Part shown: piece by piece, positions 53,917 through 62,348 of the stretch
How positions within the stretch are numbered: position 1 is the first letter of the stretch
Layout of the letters: the number at the start of each line of letters is the position of its first letter
Assembly: GCA_025462865.1 (NCBI GenBank)
Contig: JAOAPI010000150.1
Location: forward strand, 62,001 to 126,000
Source of the DNA: Candidatus Sulfotelmatobacter sp.
Lineage (GTDB): Bacteria; Acidobacteriota; Terriglobia; Terriglobales; Acidobacteriaceae
Direction of reading: 5' to 3'
Length of the DNA stretch: 64,000 nt
Translations under genes and position numbers: made by a program
Notes under the pieces: generated by a model
What the model saw: only the letters and a program-made list of their open reading frames with translations
Databases searched by the model: none
What the model was told of the DNA's origin: nothing

Positions 53917-54516
53917 TTAACGCCATCGATCGACGCTTTCCCACCAGATTAATCGCATCCATTCGTCGATAATCATTTTCGCCCACTGGCGATGCGTCCA
54001 CCATCGGACGCCGAATTGTTCTTCGTCGCGGGACGCTGCAACGGCGAACTCGCGTCCGGCAATTTCGCGTCGAAAAACGCTCAGCGCACGCCGGGTGTGG
54101 AAATCGGACGTGACAATCAGAACTCTTTCACTCGCTCCCTCGCGTATCAGGCACTTCGCCACATCTCTCGCCTCGTCCCGCGTCGAGAGTCCATAGATCG
54201 GACAAATACTCACCGCCGCTGCCTGAGGCAGATCCTGAATATATTTCTGGGCCAACTCAATCTGCGTGAACTGGTAGATTCTAGCGGTGGTTGGAACATC
54301 CAGCACAATTCGCTGGCCAAATCCCTGGGCCAGAAGCTGCAGCGCGCGTTCTGGGCGGTGGTTCATTTCACCCGCCAGCACCAGAATCACATCCGACGAA
54401 CGTGGCGCGTCTACTACCAGAAAGCTGCCAGCTTTAGCAGCCACTCCGATTAAGAAGGCTGCCACCACGATCAGAACAGGCAGGCGCCGGCGATCCAATA
54501 TGTTCTTTCTATCCAT
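53917..54516 (-). CDS. YdcF-like (DUF218) membrane-anchored protein
   Basis: This 199-residue protein has one N-terminal membrane helix and a DUF218-type domain: SSDVILVLAGEMNHRPERAL, LSTRDEARDVAKCL (the STxxE/DA motif) and VLIVTSDFHTRRALSVF. In E. coli, relatives act in envelope processes such as ElyC. The exact role is unknown. It lies divergent to the nucleotide-sugar dehydrogenase at 54580, 63 bp apart. Confidence 0.87.
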   Translation of the reverse strand: MDRKNILDRRRLPVLIVVAAFLIGVAAKAGSFLVVDAPRSSDVILVLAGEMNHRPERALQLLAQGFGQRIVLDVPTTARIYQFTQIELAQKYIQDLPQAAAVSICPIYGLSTRDEARDVAKCLIREGASERVLIVTSDFHTRRALSVFRREIAGREFAVAASRDEEQFGVRWWTHRQWAKMIIDEWMRLIWWESVDRWR

Positions 54517-54579
54517 GATTTCTTTTCACCGAAAGCCGGTAACTTCCCCACACGCAGCATCCACTGATCGCGTAACTGC

Positions 54580-55992
54580 ATGCTAGAATCGAAAACGCAA
54601 TTCACTCCACGCGGAAGAGACTCCGTCGCGCCGATGACCAATCACTCTGCCGGAAATCAATCTGTCGATCAACTGAAGAACAAGATCCTGCAGCGCAAAG
54701 CCCAAGTCGGCATCATCGGACTGGGGTATGTCGGACTGCCCCTGGCACTGTTGTTCAGCGAACAAAAGTTCACCGTCACCGGCTTCGACATCGATCAGCG
54801 CAAAGTTGACTCGCTAGCCAAAGGCGAATCTTACATCTATCGCATCAGCACCGAAGAGATCCAGACAGCCAAAGCCCAGGGCTTCACCGCCACTTCCGAT
54901 TACGCCAGGCTGGTTCATATGGATGCTGTAATCATCTGCGTCCCTACGCCATTAAACCAATACCACGAACCCGATCTCAGTTTCATTACCGATACCACTC
55001 ACGCCATTGCCCCACATCTTCAGGCCGGCCAGTTGGTGGTTCTCGAAAGCACAACCTACCCGGGCACCACGGAAGAGGTGATGGTTCCGATTCTCGAAAA
55101 GGAAAACAAAAATGGGCTGAAGGCCGCCCGTGGGAACACATCCACTGACAAGAACTTTTTTGTTGCGTTTTCGCCTGAGCGCGAAGATCCCGGCAACACC
55201 ACGGTGGCGCGTCGCGACATCCCCAAAGTGGTTGGAGGAGTGAATCCGCAGGCTTCGGAACTGGCTGGCGCGATGTACGGGTCTATTTTTCATCGCACCG
55301 TCCCCGTCTCTTCGCCGGCCGCGGCCGAGATGACGAAGCTGCTCGAAAATATCTACCGCTGCGTTAACATCGCATTGGTCAATGAACTGAAGCTGCTCTG
55401 CCTCCGCATGGGAATCGATATCTGGGAGGTCATTGAAGCCGCTTCCACCAAACCTTTCGGCTTTCATCCGTTTTATCCCGGGCCCGGCCTCGGGGGGCAC
55501 TGCATTCCCGTGGATCCCTTCTACTTGTCATGGAAAGCCAAGGAGTGGGATTTCCGGACCCGATTCATTGAATTGGCGGGCGAAATTAATACCAACATGC
55601 CGTATCATGTGCTCGCCTCTGTTGGCGGCGCATTGAACGGTCACAAGAAATCGGTGAATGGCGCCCGGATCCTCATTCTGGGCGTGGCTTACAAGCGGGA
55701 TATCGACGATCTACGCGAGTCCCCGGCGCTGACCATTATCGAACTTTTGCAAAAAGAGGGCGCCCAAGTCAGCTATCATGATCCCTATTTCCCGTTCATT
55801 GGGAAAGGTCGCAAATACGACTTGCAGATGAAGCGTTCGGAACTTGAGAAACTAGGGCAATACGACTGCGTCGTAATCGTCACCGATCACTCTGACTACG
55901 ACTACCGGAAGATCGTGGGCGAAGCCCAGTTGGTGGTCGACACCCGCAACGCGACCAAGGGAATCGAAAGCAACAAAGTGGTTCGCTGCTAG
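54580..55992 (+). CDS. Nucleotide-sugar 6-dehydrogenase (UDP-HexNAc type)
   Basis: This 470-residue protein oxidises the C6 hydroxyl of a nucleotide sugar with NAD. The Rossmann motif is VGIIGLGYVGLPLALLFSE, and the catalytic Cys is in PGLGGHCIPVDPFYLSWKAKEW (in parts). The phrase MGIDIWEVIEAASTKPFGF places it in the WbpA/WbpO-like group that acts on UDP-GlcNAc, UDP-GalNAc or UDP-ManNAc. The C-terminal UDP-binding domain has ILGVAYKRDIDDLRESPA. Product sugars are building blocks of surface polysaccharide. Starts at 54580 and 54634 are both possible and neither has a good ribosome site. Confidence 0.93.
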   Translation: MLESKTQFTPRGRDSVAPMTNHSAGNQSVDQLKNKILQRKAQVGIIGLGYVGLPLALLFSEQKFTVTGFDIDQRKVDSLAKGESYIYRISTEEIQTAKAQGFTATSDYARLVHMDAVIICVPTPLNQYHEPDLSFITDTTHAIAPHLQAGQLVVLESTTYPGTTEEVMVPILEKENKNGLKAARGNTSTDKNFFVAFSPEREDPGNTTVARRDIPKVVGGVNPQASELAGAMYGSIFHRTVPVSSPAAAEMTKLLENIYRCVNIALVNELKLLCLRMGIDIWEVIEAASTKPFGFHPFYPGPGLGGHCIPVDPFYLSWKAKEWDFRTRFIELAGEINTNMPYHVLASVGGALNGHKKSVNGARILILGVAYKRDIDDLRESPALTIIELLQKEGAQVSYHDPYFPFIGKGRKYDLQMKRSELEKLGQYDCVVIVTDHSDYDYRKIVGEAQLVVDTRNATKGIESNKVVRC

Positions 55993-56377
55993 TCATTCAC
56001 TATTAGTCAAAGGTGCCGATTGCTTGCTCCTGGCCGAGCAATTGCACGCTCAATTGCGTCGATCGCCGAATCCTGCTGACGAATAAGGTTCCAGTCGAGA
56101 CGACTCGACCTTCCGGACGTAAAAAGAATCTTTCGGATGTAAAATCTTGCTTCTTCTTGCTCCGCTGGCTGAATTCCATTGGCAGAGCGAGCGTAAGTAA
56201 CTGAAACATCAATTGCTTACTCTCTCATGCCGCAGATAAAATGGCCCTCGCCGTGCAGATTTTTGCTTTGTAGTAGTAAAATGACGGCTCGGTTCCCGCG
56301 GCTGAGAATCGATGTGCTAACCAGTTCGAGAAACTTTTAGTCTCGAATGGGTGTTCTCAGCAACTAAAGAAGTGGAT
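55993..56377 (+). other. Intergenic region with a 14-bp imperfect direct repeat
   Basis: The 385-bp gap between the dehydrogenase and the TonB-like gene holds no gene I can support. TTCCGGACGTAAAA (56111-56124) and TTTCGGATGTAAAA (56131-56144) form a 20-bp-period repeat matching at 12 of 14 bases. No clear promoter or terminator is seen. Confidence 0.5.
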
Positions 56378-57418
56378 ATGAGCTATTCTGCCTCCCAACA
56401 AAGTCTCTTCTCTCTACTACCCAAGGCAAGGACTCCTTGGACTGAATTCGTTTTCAGTACTGGGACGCAAGCCCTTGCCATTGCACTTCTGGCTTGGGTG
56501 CGCTTGGTATATCCCACGGTCATCTCGCAACCGGAACGCACATTCCGTTCAATTCAGTTGATCAGCACGCCGGTGCCGGTCAATCATCAGCCGCAGCCGC
56601 TGCCCGAGCTTCCTAAGGCTGTTGTTGTGGCAAAAGCGGACGCACCTACTACAGCGCTGCGGCTTCCCGCTCCTCGACCCAAGGCCGCGGAAGAAACCCC
56701 TCCTGCCCCCACCGTCGGTATCACCCCCAGGAAGTTGGAACCGTTACCGATGAACGCCGCGCCTGTAATTCCAAAAGCGCCGGTCAGGACGAATGTATTT
56801 TCAACAGGCAGTTCGGCCACTCCTACAATCGCGCGTGCCCCCTCACAGGTGCAAACCGGAGGTTTTGGTGACCCTAATGGAATTCCCGCCAAAACTGGTC
56901 AGGGTAAGGCAGTCAACATCGCAGCGTTGGGATCATTCGACCTACCGTCCGGACCGGGCTCGGGAAACGGCACCGGCGGCTCAAAAGGCGTGGCCGGTGT
57001 TGTCGCGAGTTCGGGCTTTGGCAACGGACCCGCAACAGGAAACGGCCGCAGCCGCGCATCCAACGGCACGGTTCAATCAAGCGGCTTCGCCAGCGCCGAT
57101 GTTCCCGCCCCGCCTACGGTGCGGTCGCACTCGGCGGAGGCAACCTCCCGTGCAGTCCCGGCCGAAATCCTTTCTAAGCCAACGCCGGTCTATACTTCAG
57201 AAGCGAAAAGTCTTCGGATTGAAGGCGAGGTTCTACTCGAAGTAGTTCTCGAAGCCTCCGGTGGCCTCAAGGTCATGCGCGTCGTACGCGGATTGGGCCA
57301 TGGCCTCGATGATAATGCCGTCAAGGCGGCCGAACAGATTCGTTTCAAGCCGGCGATGAGGGATGGCCAACCAGCCGATTCCACTGTCGTTTTGCACATT
57401 ATTTTTCAGTTGGCATAA
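56378..57418 (+). CDS. TonB-like energy transducer protein
   Basis: This 346-residue protein has one N-terminal membrane helix (STGTQALAIALLAWVRLVYP), a long Pro/Ala/Gly-rich spacer of about 200 residues, and a C-terminal TonB domain (about 260-346) with PVYTSEAKSLRIEGEVLLEVVL and KAAEQIRFKPAMRDGQP (in parts). It probably spans the periplasm and transmits proton-motive energy to outer-membrane transporters, or is a TonB-like relative. ExbB and ExbD genes are not in the window. The ATG at 56378 is chosen over a GTG at 56351. It is followed after 21 bp by an M48 protease gene. Confidence 0.87.
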   Translation: MSYSASQQSLFSLLPKARTPWTEFVFSTGTQALAIALLAWVRLVYPTVISQPERTFRSIQLISTPVPVNHQPQPLPELPKAVVVAKADAPTTALRLPAPRPKAAEETPPAPTVGITPRKLEPLPMNAAPVIPKAPVRTNVFSTGSSATPTIARAPSQVQTGGFGDPNGIPAKTGQGKAVNIAALGSFDLPSGPGSGNGTGGSKGVAGVVASSGFGNGPATGNGRSRASNGTVQSSGFASADVPAPPTVRSHSAEATSRAVPAEILSKPTPVYTSEAKSLRIEGEVLLEVVLEASGGLKVMRVVRGLGHGLDDNAVKAAEQIRFKPAMRDGQPADSTVVLHIIFQLA

Positions 57419-57439
57419 CTCAAATCTCAGAAGGTTCTT

Positions 57440-59170
57440 ATGCGTATCTTCCAGGTCGGTTCTCTTTCGTTTGTTCTATTGGCGCTGGGGGCGTTGCCTG
57501 CTCTTGGCCAGGATCAAGCCTCATCTCCGTCTCCCTCAGTCATGATCGAAGCCCTCCCGCCCCAACAGGGCGGAGGAGCTTATTCCTCCGCTCCAACTTC
57601 GTTCAGTGGCGTTGTCGATCGCGTGGTCCAGCGAGAGCATCTTTTCGTCGCGCAGATGCGCCACATGCGTCCCATGGTCGAGACCTATCTTCAGAATCTC
57701 AAGACCGATAAAAGCGGGAACGATTCCATCATGAAGGACAACTATTTCCTGGGCCGCCTCGACATGTCTGACGGTCCTGAAGACACCTCCTTCATCGGGC
57801 AGCCCGGGTTCAGCCGCCGCATGCTCAATCGCCTGACCGGCCTGTATGCCATGCATTTCCTTCCTCTTGGCTTTGCTCAGATGGTGGTTCTTGATCCGGA
57901 TTTTCAGAAAAGGTCTTACAACTTTACCTTCGTGCGACGGGAATTTCTGGGAGAAGTGCGCTGTTTGGTAATTGACGTCGAGCCGAAAAAAGATGCTTCG
58001 CCCGGACGGTTCGTCGGGCGCATCTGGGTTGAGGATCAGGACTACAACATCGTGCGTTTCAATGGCACATACTCTTCTCGAGCCGGCACGGATTTTTACC
58101 TTCACTTTGACACCTGGCGTCTGAATCTTCGCCCCGACATGTGGGTCCCGGCCTACATCTACAGCGAGGAATCCGATTTCAAATATGGCGTATCAAAGAG
58201 CCTGCGCTTCCGCGCCCAGACCCGGCTGTGGGGATACGACCTGAAAGCTCTCAATAAGAATTCCGAGTTCACACAGATCCTCGTGGACTCTCCGCAGTCG
58301 GTCAAAGATCAATCCGACGCGGGCGCCGACGCCACTCCCGTCGTCGCCGAGCGAATGTGGGAACGGCAGGCGGAAGACAATGCGGTCGAACGGCTGCAGA
58401 AGATTGGCCTTCTCGCCCCGGCTGGCGAGGTAGACAAGGTTTTACAAACTGTTGTCAACAATTTGCTCGTCACCAATAACATCGACTTGCAGTCTGATGT
58501 TCGCTGCAGGGTTCTGCTCACTTCGCCACTGGAATCTTTCACCATCGGACACACCATTGTGGTCAGCCGCGGTCTGTTGGATGTTCTCCCCGATGAGGCG
58601 TCGCTCGCCATGGTTATGGCCCATGAACTCAGCCACATCGTGTTGGGCCACAAGTTCGACACCAAACTGGCTTTCAACGATCGTTTGTTCTTCCCGGATG
58701 AAAACTCTTTCCAGCGCCTCGACTTTAAACGTCGCCCGGCGGATGAAGAAGCAGCGGATACCAAGGCTGTGGAACTGCTAAAGAATTCCCCCTACAAAGA
58801 CAAGCTCGGGAGTGCGGGACTATTTCTTACGGCCCTGCGTGAGCGCGCACCTGACATGCCGAATTTGATTCGGCCTCATTTGGGTAACGGACTTGCGCAA
58901 GGGAAAAGCCTCCGCATGTCGGCGCTGTTAGCCTCTGCTCCCCAAGTTCAACCACAGCGGATTGATCAGATTGCAGCGCTGCCGCTCGGAGGACGAATCA
59001 GGCTAGATCCATGGACAGATCAGGTGGAGATGTCGAAAGCGAAGCCGGTAGCTCTAACATCGGCTCGGGAGAAAATGCCGTTCGCAATTACCCCGTTCTT
59101 CCCTTACCTGACCAGGCTATCGGTTCCGGGCAGTGAAAAGGTCGCTCTCACCGCCCCCACACCGCAGTGA
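57440..59170 (+). CDS. Secreted M48 family metalloprotease
   Basis: This 576-residue protein has a signal peptide (about 1-25) and a long N-terminal domain (about 30-290) that resembles outer-membrane lipoprotein-sorting (LolA-like) folds. A zinc-protease domain follows with HELSH (His395, Glu396, His399) and a downstream Glu in the ADEEAADTKAV segment, the M48 third ligand region. It is probably exported to the periplasm. It lies 21 bp after the TonB-like gene on the same strand, so the pair may be co-transcribed. A fused LolA-like plus M48 arrangement is unusual to me. Confidence 0.87.
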   Translation: MRIFQVGSLSFVLLALGALPALGQDQASSPSPSVMIEALPPQQGGGAYSSAPTSFSGVVDRVVQREHLFVAQMRHMRPMVETYLQNLKTDKSGNDSIMKDNYFLGRLDMSDGPEDTSFIGQPGFSRRMLNRLTGLYAMHFLPLGFAQMVVLDPDFQKRSYNFTFVRREFLGEVRCLVIDVEPKKDASPGRFVGRIWVEDQDYNIVRFNGTYSSRAGTDFYLHFDTWRLNLRPDMWVPAYIYSEESDFKYGVSKSLRFRAQTRLWGYDLKALNKNSEFTQILVDSPQSVKDQSDAGADATPVVAERMWERQAEDNAVERLQKIGLLAPAGEVDKVLQTVVNNLLVTNNIDLQSDVRCRVLLTSPLESFTIGHTIVVSRGLLDVLPDEASLAMVMAHELSHIVLGHKFDTKLAFNDRLFFPDENSFQRLDFKRRPADEEAADTKAVELLKNSPYKDKLGSAGLFLTALRERAPDMPNLIRPHLGNGLAQGKSLRMSALLASAPQVQPQRIDQIAALPLGGRIRLDPWTDQVEMSKAKPVALTSAREKMPFAITPFFPYLTRLSVPGSEKVALTAPTPQ

Positions 59171-59230
59171 TGCGGGCGTTCGTCTTCGGCAATTGGTAGC
59201 TTTTCTAAAGCAATTGGCGCGACGAGGAAG

Positions 59231-59249
59231 GGAGCCGGAAGCCGGCTCC
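59231..59249. terminator. Hairpin between the M48 protease and Flp pilin genes
   Basis: GGAGCCGG/CCGGCTCC around an AAG loop makes a perfect 8-bp stem in the gap between convergent genes, 60 bp after the M48 stop and 28 bp beyond the pilin stop. It is GC-rich without a strong T run, so termination is only likely. Confidence 0.5.
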
Positions 59250-59276
59250 AGGCGCGTGCTTTACGAAGTTGCTTCG

Positions 59277-59441
59277 TTATTGGATGGAACTGCCAACGTT
59301 GGAGAACACAGTGTTGGCATTCGAGCCGATAAGCCGAATAGTCCCGACCACGATCACCAGGATCACTGCCAGCATGACAGCGTACTCGGCGATGTCCTGA
59401 CCACTCTCATCGCTCCAGAGGTTTTGTATAATTTTTGGCAC
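59277..59441 (-). CDS. flp: Flp-family type IVb pilin
   Basis: This 54-residue gene is read on the minus strand from a GTG at 59441, with AAGGAG nine bases upstream. The start MPKIIQNLWSDESGQDIAEY ends at Tyr20. The processing motif is Gly14, then Gln-Asp-Ile-Ala-Glu-Tyr, placing Glu at +5 and Tyr at +6 as in Flp prepilins. A hydrophobic helix AVMLAVILVIVVGTI follows, and the tail NANTVFSNVGSSIQ is typical. The mature pilin would be about 40 residues. The Tad assembly genes are not in the window. It lies 190 bp downstream of the response regulator on the same strand. Confidence 0.88.
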   Translation of the reverse strand: MPKIIQNLWSDESGQDIAEYAVMLAVILVIVVGTIRLIGSNANTVFSNVGSSIQ

Positions 59442-59630
59442 GGGCTCCGTCTCCTTAGACTTCGTATTAAATCCGCCCCTCTTTCCAACCGGGCAGATCT
59501 CCCAAACGTTGGTGGCTGGATCTGTTTATGTCCTGAGGCTGGTTATATCTAATGGTACGTTTCACCCCCGACCCAGCCAATGGCCCGTAAGTGCCATATC
59601 GATTGACCGAGCCCAATTCCTAAATCCTCG

Positions 59631-60320
59631 CTAGCCAATGCTTTTCAAGGGGAGAGATTGATTCACTGCAAATAGTGCTAACTCGAGCCGCGTCGAGACC
59701 CCCAGCTTATCGAAAATGTTGCTCAGGTGATGCTTGACCGTATCTTCGCTGATTTTGAAGTATTCCGCGATCTCTTTATTCGAGTATCCTGCCACCACTG
59801 CGGCGACAATTTCCAGCTCGCGCGGAGTCAGGCCGAATTTTTTCTGGCGCGCTTCGTCGCTTGAAGACTGCACCAGAGTTCGCAAGTATTGCACCAGGTT
59901 GGAAACGCTTTCGCGCCCCACCCAATATTCACCCGACATTACGGTCTCGATAGCTTTCAGAAGGAGCTGTGTGGCAGAGTCTTTTAAAACCACTCCCCGT
60001 GCGCCCAACTGCAAAGCCTCAACAATCTGACTCTTCTCCGCCGCCGCGGTCAGCAAAATTACGCGTACTGGACTTGAGCTGGTTCCAGCGCTCAGATCCC
60101 GCAATGCCTCCAAACCAGGATGCTTGGGCATTGCCAGATCCAGCAAGAGAATATCGGGCTTCAACTGCCTGGCCAGTTTTACGGCTTCGGCGCCGTCAGC
60201 CGCCTCGCCCATCACTTTCAAATTCGGCTCCGATTCCAGAAGCCGTCGCAAACCATCCCGGAAAATCGGATGGTCGTCCGCGATCACGATACGAACCAGT
60301 TGTGATTTCTTAAAGTTCAT
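59631..60320 (-). CDS. NarL/FixJ family response regulator
   Basis: This 229-residue protein has a receiver domain (about 8-122) with the acidic pair in IADDHP, the phosphoacceptor Asp61 (LLLDLAMP), Thr in LLTAAAE and Lys in LKDSA. A LuxR-type HTH follows (about 165-225) with LTPRELEIVAAVVAGYSNKEIAEYFKIS (in parts). The ATG at 60320 is chosen over a GTG at 60335. Its first codons overlap the end of the kinase gene by 11 bp, so the pair is one operon. The only further gene downstream on that strand is the Flp pilin, a possible target. Confidence 0.93.
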   Translation of the reverse strand: MNFKKSQLVRIVIADDHPIFRDGLRRLLESEPNLKVMGEAADGAEAVKLARQLKPDILLLDLAMPKHPGLEALRDLSAGTSSSPVRVILLTAAAEKSQIVEALQLGARGVVLKDSATQLLLKAIETVMSGEYWVGRESVSNLVQYLRTLVQSSSDEARQKKFGLTPRELEIVAAVVAGYSNKEIAEYFKISEDTVKHHLSNIFDKLGVSTRLELALFAVNQSLPLKSIG

Positions 60321-62133
60321 CGGAACTTTCTCCACTCCTCGGAACCTTAATCTCCAGGCGTGTCCCCAGACCGGGATTCGATTCTACAGTGAGCGCGCCC
60401 GCAATCAAACGGACACGCTCTTTAATAATGGTCGGCCCCTTTCCCATCTCGTCCAGTTCATCGTGCTTGAGGCGGCCGGAAAAGGGAAAACCCTTGCCAT
60501 CATCCTCCACCGTCAGGCTCCACTCGCTGGCACTCGAAGTCAGCCGCACCAGTGCGTGGCGGGCCTTACTGTGCTTCCGCACGTTGACCAGCCCCTCCTG
60601 CACAATGCGCAACAACTCTCTGCAAACCTTGTCGGGCATCTCCAGATTCTCCACGTCAGTTGCGAACCGCGCGGAGATTCCTGTCTCTCTTTCGAACCGT
60701 TCCACTGCATCCCGCACCACGTTAAGAAATCTACGAGCATCCACATCGATCGACTTCATCTGCTGCATTAGTTCCCGCAGCTTCAGCACTTCCTCGCGCA
60801 GCAAACCCTGGATGCGGTCCAGTTCGTCACTTACAACGTGTGGCGAATTCTCGGCTTGGCGCCGGAGGACATCCACCTGCATCTCCACAGCGATCAGCGA
60901 TTGCACGGCCCCGTCATGCAACTCTCGGGCAACCCGCGTGCGCTCCGCCGCTCCAGCCCTACGCCTCAACCGATGCAGCAGGTAGACGTTGTATATTGCC
61001 GGCCCCACTTGGCGGAACAGATCGAGCAGAAAACGCAACTCTTCTTGTCGTTCACCTTGCCAGGATGGGTCGAATACAAAGACCCGGCCCCTCCATTCCC
61101 CTCCAAACACAAACGAAATTGCAATCACCGACCGGAAAGGCTGCCGCTCCTGCAGCCGAAGTAACGGTTCGGTTGAGGGAGCAGCCACCTGATTGCCTTC
61201 ACGGTCCAGAGCGATCACCGACCAGCGACCCTTTTCGTGAGTGGCATAGCACACCTCCCCGGGGAAACTATCCAGATATCTACTCGCATCCCGCGGACCG
61301 GAGTCCAGCCAGATGAAATCTGAAGCCACACCCTCTCCATTGCGCAACTCTCCGAGAAAGGTTCTGCGGCTGTGAATTTCCTGCGAAGCCACGAGCAATC
61401 GACCCGCGGCGTACATGCTGGCAATCTGCCCGCATAGTTGCTGCAGCGTTCCCGTCAGTCCCGCTTCCACCCGCACTGTGGAGAGCATCCGGGTCACTAC
61501 CGCTTTTTCAATGCGCAATCGTTTCTGCTGTTCCGACAGATATCCCAGCAGCAATCCCATGACAAGCAAGTACACCGAGAGCATGAACAACCGCTTCGGT
61601 TCGAACTCCGTCACATTAATCTGCAAACCAGAGAACAAGCGCCACGGCAAAGCAGATCCATGCCTCACCCACACATGCAACAGAAAGAGGCTTTCCGCCC
61701 ATAGCAGCACCACCTCCGCCGCGGCGGTGCTCAACGTCTCCCACAGGCCCCAACGGTAGGCGGCCGCCGTCAGCACAAAAACAAAAAACAGAAAGAACGG
61801 GCTTCTCGGGCCCTCCGCAAACACCGAGATAAAGGCCGGCCAGATAATGTCGGCGGCATGTACCAGTAAGCGAAATGAGGAAGTCGAAGCTTTACGCCGG
61901 CGCAGCAGCATGAGCACGAGAATGCTATTCCCCATGTAAAACCCCAAAAGCCCATAGGCTGCAAGGGAGTGCCCAAGTTGTGTAGGGTCCATGCGGATTG
62001 CAATCAGAGCGGAGACTGCCAGAAACACGCGCGCGGTAGCCAGCCAGCGCTCGATGCGGCGTGTTTCACTGGCATCGGATGGCGCCTGCGCCATTCCAAA
62101 AAAACGGTGATTGGTATTCGCGTACAAACTCAA
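60310..62133 (-). CDS. Membrane sensor histidine kinase (HisKA_3, NarX/DesK type)
   Basis: The protein has 607 residues. About six N-terminal membrane helices (to ~190) are followed by a coiled segment, a GAF-like region (about 220-375) and the HisKA_3 core with the phosphorylated His in VARELHDGAVQSL. The HATPase domain follows, with Asn in EGLVNVRKHSKA and Gly-rich VEDDGKGFPF. The start is TTG at 62133 with AGGAA just upstream; an ATG at 62094 lacks a ribosome site. It should phosphorylate the adjacent NarL-type regulator. The stimulus is unknown. It is divergent from another kinase at 62349. Confidence 0.92.
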   Translation of the reverse strand: MSLYANTNHRFFGMAQAPSDASETRRIERWLATARVFLAVSALIAIRMDPTQLGHSLAAYGLLGFYMGNSILVLMLLRRRKASTSSFRLLVHAADIIWPAFISVFAEGPRSPFFLFFVFVLTAAAYRWGLWETLSTAAAEVVLLWAESLFLLHVWVRHGSALPWRLFSGLQINVTEFEPKRLFMLSVYLLVMGLLLGYLSEQQKRLRIEKAVVTRMLSTVRVEAGLTGTLQQLCGQIASMYAAGRLLVASQEIHSRRTFLGELRNGEGVASDFIWLDSGPRDASRYLDSFPGEVCYATHEKGRWSVIALDREGNQVAAPSTEPLLRLQERQPFRSVIAISFVFGGEWRGRVFVFDPSWQGERQEELRFLLDLFRQVGPAIYNVYLLHRLRRRAGAAERTRVARELHDGAVQSLIAVEMQVDVLRRQAENSPHVVSDELDRIQGLLREEVLKLRELMQQMKSIDVDARRFLNVVRDAVERFERETGISARFATDVENLEMPDKVCRELLRIVQEGLVNVRKHSKARHALVRLTSSASEWSLTVEDDGKGFPFSGRLKHDELDEMGKGPTIIKERVRLIAGALTVESNPGLGTRLEIKVPRSGESSDEL

Positions 62134-62348
62134 TTTACTTCCTGCTCGGCTCGGAGTTATTCAGTACTTTGGAAGCGCCTCGCATACTATTGATAAGAAA
62201 GATTGGTAGCAAGCAAAACTTTATTTAGCCCCGGACTCGTGTTTAGGCCTCACTTATTGCTGTCATCTTACTGCCTGCTTGAGGATTACTTACGTAACCA
62301 GTGCCTTTTCTGAGCGCAGTCTAAAATAGCAGCGAGGATCGTATTTTC

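Noticed and set aside
59133-59552. 139-codon plus-strand frame over the end of the M48 gene
   Set aside because: It overlaps both the M48 C-terminus and the well-supported minus-strand Flp pilin, and has no recognisable feature.
59442-59630. Sigma-54 promoter for the Flp pilin (TGGCAC near 59580 on the minus strand)
   Set aside because: The distance from GG to the nearest GC is one base short of the required spacing, and the -12 element is poor.
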